From NCBI GenBank assembly GCA_024195585.1, contig SWBL01000682.1, positions 1-11,545 on the forward strand: a stretch of DNA of 11,545 bases, read 5' to 3'. The translations under genes were made by a program, and so were the position numbers. The stretch is from Aureobasidium sp. EXF-3400. Lineage: Eukaryota; Ascomycota; Dothideomycetes; Dothideales; Saccotheciaceae. Below are positions 8,299-11,545 of the stretch, in pieces (the stretch's first letter is position 1; every line of letters begins with the position of its first letter). The notes beneath the pieces are model-generated. The model ran no database searches, had not been told where the DNA came from, and saw nothing but the letters and a program-made list of their open reading frames with translations.

Positions 8299-8341
8299 CT
8301 TATGTAGTTTGAAGGTTTTGGGCGACTCCAAACTACGTAAG
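8299..8341 (+). repeat. 43-bp hairpin unit, copy G
   Basis: Left arm CTTATGTAGTTTGAAG, right arm CTCCAAACTACGTAAG. The stem extends outward by ATTG (8295-8298) with CAAT (8342-8345). The flank upstream of copy F (CCTCTAT) resembles that of G (CCTCTTTAT). Confidence 0.88.
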
Positions 8342-8420
8342 CAATACAACTCATCAATAATTGCCGATGGGAATACAGAGCTGAGTTCCACCTAGCGAAT
8401 GATGTTGGAAGCACATGCTG

Positions 8421-9264
8421 CTATAGATTTTGTTGTATCGTCTGCAGGCTTGGACTCTTCCCGAGGGCAGTAGTACTGCATGCCAAACGTTGCACTATAC
8501 ATTGGGGTATCCACTCGAAGCATATACGTCACCACCATGTACCACAGAGGTCATGAAGGTGTGTCGGCTCTTGCAAGCAATGTGATAGTGTCGGTAGCCG
8601 TCTCCAAGCTTGCTCGAATGATTGTAGCAATATGTGTACTAAGCGATCGTTATCGTTGTTGATGTTTTTCATCCAGCCAGACGACTCCTCGAACCTCTCG
8701 CCGGTGATCCGAGAGCGTACGAAGACGCTAAGCTCGCCGACATGCCGTTGAAGGGCTACTCGCTCGTGCTCGTAGTCTTGATAGAGTTGTCATCGGGCAG
8801 TGTCCGGCAATGCTTCCCAGTCTTCCCTGGGCATTAGATTTCCGGCTAAGCTTCCGACTCTACGCAGCACCTTACGAACCATCATCATGGTTGAAGCTGT
8901 TTTAGACACGATCGTGGGTGTCTTCTACATAATCTGAGACATGCGTGTTCATGCCTTCAGGCGCGACGAATCCATAGACAATAAGACCCCGCCAGTGTTC
9001 GTAAGCACCAAAACCTTCAAGCCCACTTTTTCTGTGCAAACGAATGGTCTGAACATGTCGCCGAGGAGTCGGACACCCGGATATGTTTACAAGGCCATCG
9101 ACACCTCCAATATCGAGTTCGTATGCCACTTCGGAGAATATGGATGATTCAACAACGGCGAAGTAGTATTTGGAAACGAGTCGCGTCTTTTCCAGACCCC
9201 TCGAGTCCAGCATACCAAAAATTCTTACCAACAATCTTGTCGGCAGATTCGATAACAAAGCCAT
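8421..9264 (-). pseudogene. F-box domain protein gene, broken (frameshift, two TGA stops)
   Basis: The minus strand opens at ATG 9264 with a clear N-terminal F-box: LPTRLLVRIFGMLDSRGLEK, then RLVSKYYFAVVESSIFSEV, followed by DIGGVDGLVNIS and HVQTIRLHRKSGLEGF. F-box proteins usually recruit substrates to SCF ubiquitin ligases through Skp1; fungal members with this layout normally run to several hundred residues. Here the frame stops at TAA 8902-8904 after 120 residues. Another frame, open from about 8920, carries on with family-like sequence: EDWEALPDTAR, TGA at 8792-8790, QLYQDYEHERVALQRHVGEL and FEQAWRRLPTLSHCLQEPT, TGA at 8531-8529, then 35 more codons to TAG at 8423. Both TGA codons sit where Arg is plausible, consistent with CGA to TGA change. 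It could instead be an intron-containing gene, but two stops in the downstream frame argue for a pseudogene. It ends about 80 bp from hairpin copy G. Confidence 0.72.
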
Positions 9265-9641
9265 GACTTGGTGATCTGATGGTTGGACAACTTAGGGTAC
9301 ATGGTTTGGCAATGGCTCACATAGGTAGCATTCGCCCACTCCCACCGCTCCTACAAGCAGAAGTACTGAGAGGCCGACAAGCGTCGCACCCCGCGCGGAT
9401 GCGCATTTCTTCCTTGCTCACATCGCATCGACGTACTTTTCTACTTGTTCCTTGTGAATAATGAAGATAGCATAGGTCTGAGCAGAGCCGTTCCTGAAGC
9501 GTCAACCTACGCCGCCAGGCAGATCTCGAGGGATTTGCCGAACAATCCTAGCCTCTGGGCGTCGTCCATTCGCCTGGGGGCCTAGTACGTGATTCCAACC
9601 TGGGGTTCACCGACTCTAGCCCTTCTTCTCCTATCTCAGCG
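9265..9641. other. Upstream of the F-box relic, no gene seen
   Basis: This is the former promoter side of the F-box relic. ORFs at 9279-9461 (+) and 9505-9317 (-) overlap in opposite directions and have no motif, so they are not called. Confidence 0.5.
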
Positions 9642-10081
9642 CAAATTCCGGCAATTGTCTGTGGATGGAGTGGAGTGAGGGTTGGATCCACTCCACTACA
9701 ATGGATCTTGGCCAGAGTGAAATTCAGCAAGAACGACTACCTTTCGAATCACGGTCGTAACACCCATGTATTTTTTCCTTCTTGCCGTACAGACTCTAAA
9801 GCGTTCAAAATAGCAAAAGGACTTGTCCCCTAGAGAGCTCAAGTAGTCTAATGGTGTTGTTTAGAAATAAGCCAACCTTCATGAGTCTATCATGGTCAAA
9901 TCTAGCTAGTTGACCGTAAGGCGGCTCGACGTACCGCTTGAACTCCACTGGAGTACTGGAATTGGGTGACACTCAATCCACTCGAGTCTGGTGGCTACTA
10001 GAGACCAGATCCTGGAGTCCACTAGAGTGGACTTCTGTTGAGTGGATCCTCACTCCATCCATAGACAGGGCGGAATTGTTG
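9642..10081. mobile_element. MITE-like element with imperfect terminal inverted repeats
   Basis: The left end (9642-9697) and the reverse complement of the right end (10041-10081) share an ATTCCG block, then TGTCT, TGGATGGAGTG, AGG and GATCCACT in the same order. The left end has about 9 extra bp inside. Between them lie about 340 bp without an ORF but with further palindromes on the same TCCACTC theme: CCACTAGAGTGG near 10018-10029, ACTCCACTGGAGT near 9950-9962, and GTGGAGTG/CACTCCAC within the left end. Repeated subterminal motifs are common in hAT-type non-autonomous DNA elements, so that superfamily is a guess. I could not find a matching target-site duplication for any boundary tried, so the exact ends are uncertain. 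An old solo foldback element is the alternative. Confidence 0.58.
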
Positions 10082-10699
10082 TGACTAGAAAAGAGATCGA
10101 GTGATGCCGTGTCTTTCTCTTGTTGCTCAAAACTAGTGCTGTTACTTCGTCACGGGTTGTCTTGCGCTTTTCCTTGTCCATCTCCCTTTTTAACTTCGAC
10201 ATGTCGCTCATTGTTTGACTCTTTTTCGGAAGAGTCTATTCCATCTGCTTTCCAATCAGTTTATGATCCTGGAGTCCGGTCAAGGATGGCTATGGTCTAG
10301 ACACCGTGAAAACTGCAGCGAAAGCCTGTACCACCCATATGCTCGTGTAAGGAGTGTTGTTGCACTGCTTCCCTCACTTTCTGAAGGCCGCAGCCTCATC
10401 CCTGAGGGAAACGCTCATGTGCTGTTCATCCTTAGTTGCCTACTTCGGGTTCGTCTCGATTAATCGAGCGTTGCTTGAAGGCAGGTTGCTGAGGTCGTAA
10501 TTATGTTACAGTGAGTGTCCAGAACACAACGCTTTGTGAGACCTCCGCGCAATGGCAGTTAGGGAAAGCCAAGCCGGGAGAACCGCGGGTAGGGGGGATC
10601 CAGCATCGGGGGGATCCTTCAAACAAACAATGACCGGAACCTTCGACGATGCACATGTCCAGACAACACACGATCAACAATGTAGCACATCGATAGAAG
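10082..10699. other. Upstream region of the HNH gene
   Basis: Presumed promoter and 5' leader of the HNH gene. Pyrimidine-rich tracts occur at about 10110-10235. A perfect 14-bp palindrome, CTCGATTAATCGAG, lies at 10455-10468. GGGGGGATCC occurs twice (10592-10601 and 10608-10617). The 111-codon ORF at 10552-10887 overlaps the HNH reading frame out of phase and is a shadow. The ORFs at 10109-10463 have no supporting feature. Confidence 0.5.
10455..10468. promoter_or_regulatory. Perfect 14-bp palindrome upstream of the HNH gene
   Basis: CTCGATTAATCGAG is identical to its reverse complement and lies 232 bp before the HNH start codon. A dimeric transcription factor site is possible, but no specific factor is indicated. 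Confidence 0.25.
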
Positions 10700-11545
10700 A
10701 TGAACACGGGACCATCTTCAAGTACTTCACCTGCCCATATCATCCTAAGACAGCCTGTTCCAGCACAGCCAGCTCTTCCGCTCAGCAGCTTTGGCGGCGG
10801 TCGGCCGGAGCACACCGTCACCTTCAAACACCCTGGATACCCCGACCAGTTCAGCCAGAACATACTCCTGACGCTTCATGCGTTTGACGATGTCCGAGGT
10901 GGCCTGCATTGCGGAACCGCTCACATGGCATGCGCCATAGTTGCCTGCAATGCCTGGGACGGATACTTCAGCCGTACGCGCGACGGCAGCAACAGACTAA
11001 ACCTGCAGCATGACGACCTGATCTTGGACAAAGTGCTCTACTTTCACGTACCCTCGAGCGATGCTAAATACCCCGTGTATCCCGACTTCGCCAATTGGGC
11101 CTTTCCCCACGACGATCTACCTCCGAGTTGGCCGCGCGCGCCCGCATCCGACGACGACGCATTAGACACTGACGAGCTGCGGGCACCGCCTTCATCCTCG
11201 ACGCTAACGGCTGCCGTACTCCGCCGTGATAAAACATGCGTCATTAGTGGCCAGAGAGACTGTGTCGAACGAGCGCATCTATGCCCGCGCAGTGAAGTAG
11301 ACTGGTTCGACAAGAATGGAATGGCGCAGTACAACATGAACGGTCAGCTGGTCAGGGACGCTGTCATCGACGATATAACAAACGCCATTGCCCTCCGCTC
11401 GGACCTGCACACGACTTTTGACGCCGCCAAGTTTGTGGTGGTGCCTAAGCAGGACGCTTGGGTTGCCCATTTCACCCATCTTACCAACGATCTTGGTAAG
11501 CTGTATCACAACACTGTTGTGGCTATAGACAAGGAGGTTTCAGCC
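10700..11545 (+). CDS. Fungal HNH endonuclease-domain protein, 5' part
   Basis: The frame opens at ATG 10700 (A at -3) just after an in-frame TAG and runs 282 codons without a stop to the right edge, so the C-terminus is missing. Residues 35-145 form the N-terminal region typical of this fungal family (TVTFKHPGYPDQ, WDGYFSRTRDGSNRL, YPVYPDFANWAFPHDDLPP). An acidic, Ser/Pro linker follows (about 146-167). The HNH module spans about 174-250: LRRDKTCVISGQRDC, ERAHLCPRSE, NAIALRSDLHTTFD. Likely catalytic or metal-binding residues are H193, N228 and H237, with C180/C188 nearby. This matches the HNH_2 type (PF13391, from memory) seen in expanded families of Pezizomycotina. Metal-dependent DNA cleavage is inferred from the motif; the role is unknown. 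No intron is needed in the visible part. Asp- and Pro-rich codons make the opposite strand open too (11337-11044), but that is a shadow. Confidence 0.92.
   Translation, partial: MNTGPSSSTSPAHIILRQPVPAQPALPLSSFGGGRPEHTVTFKHPGYPDQFSQNILLTLHAFDDVRGGLHCGTAHMACAIVACNAWDGYFSRTRDGSNRLNLQHDDLILDKVLYFHVPSSDAKYPVYPDFANWAFPHDDLPPSWPRAPASDDDALDTDELRAPPSSSTLTAAVLRRDKTCVISGQRDCVERAHLCPRSEVDWFDKNGMAQYNMNGQLVRDAVIDDITNAIALRSDLHTTFDAAKFVVVPKQDAWVAHFTHLTNDLGKLYHNTVVAIDKEVSA

Noticed and set aside
7460..8341. CRISPR-like array of repeats and spacers
   Set aside because: The repeats are palindromic and diverged, the spacing is irregular (8 to about 360 bp), there are no cas genes, and the host is a eukaryote with introns.
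10552..10887. 111-codon plus-strand ORF before and over the HNH start
   Set aside because: It is out of frame with the HNH reading, which carries family motifs from residue 38 on.
11044..11337. Minus-strand ORF of 97 codons
   Set aside because: It is a shadow of the HNH gene's linker and HNH module.

Overview
The window looks like nuclear DNA of a filamentous ascomycete (Pezizomycotina, possibly Dothideomycetes). The evidence is short GT-AG introns (44-85 nt, the best supported 51-61 nt with CTAAC/CTGAC-like branch sites), multi-exon genes without operons, long intergenic stretches, and protein families typical of fungal accessory regions. I see no bacterial-style ribosome binding sites, tRNA, rRNA or CRISPR.

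Layout. (1) Positions 1-1588 (+): 3' part of a four-exon gene for a fungal PD-(D/E)XK nuclease-like protein, cut at the left window edge. (2) 1879-3704 (+): a run of coding-like fragments in shifting frames with in-frame stops, read as one or more decayed genes; the last part carries a membrane segment. (3) 3813-6980: one weak plus-strand ORF and three minus-strand gene models. Two of these need splicing: an uncharacterised Ser/Pro-rich protein (4767-4161) and a Cys-rich, possibly secreted protein (5865-5246). The third is an intact 121-residue ORF (6980-6615). (4) 7460-8341: the most unusual part, seven related copies of a palindromic unit, six of them exactly 43 bp, with covarying stem pairs and unrelated loops. 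(5) 9264-8421 (-): an F-box protein gene broken by a frameshift and two TGA stops. (6) about 9642-10081: a MITE-like element of about 440 bp with imperfect terminal inverted repeats and internal TCCACTC-type palindromes. (7) 10700-11545 (+): 5' part of a fungal HNH endonuclease-domain gene, cut at the right edge.

The only two genes with a confident family assignment are nuclease-fold proteins at either end. Between them lie relics, small orphan genes and repeats, which fits a rapidly evolving accessory or subtelomere-like compartment. No pathway links the genes. The best candidate for something undescribed is the 43-bp hairpin array.
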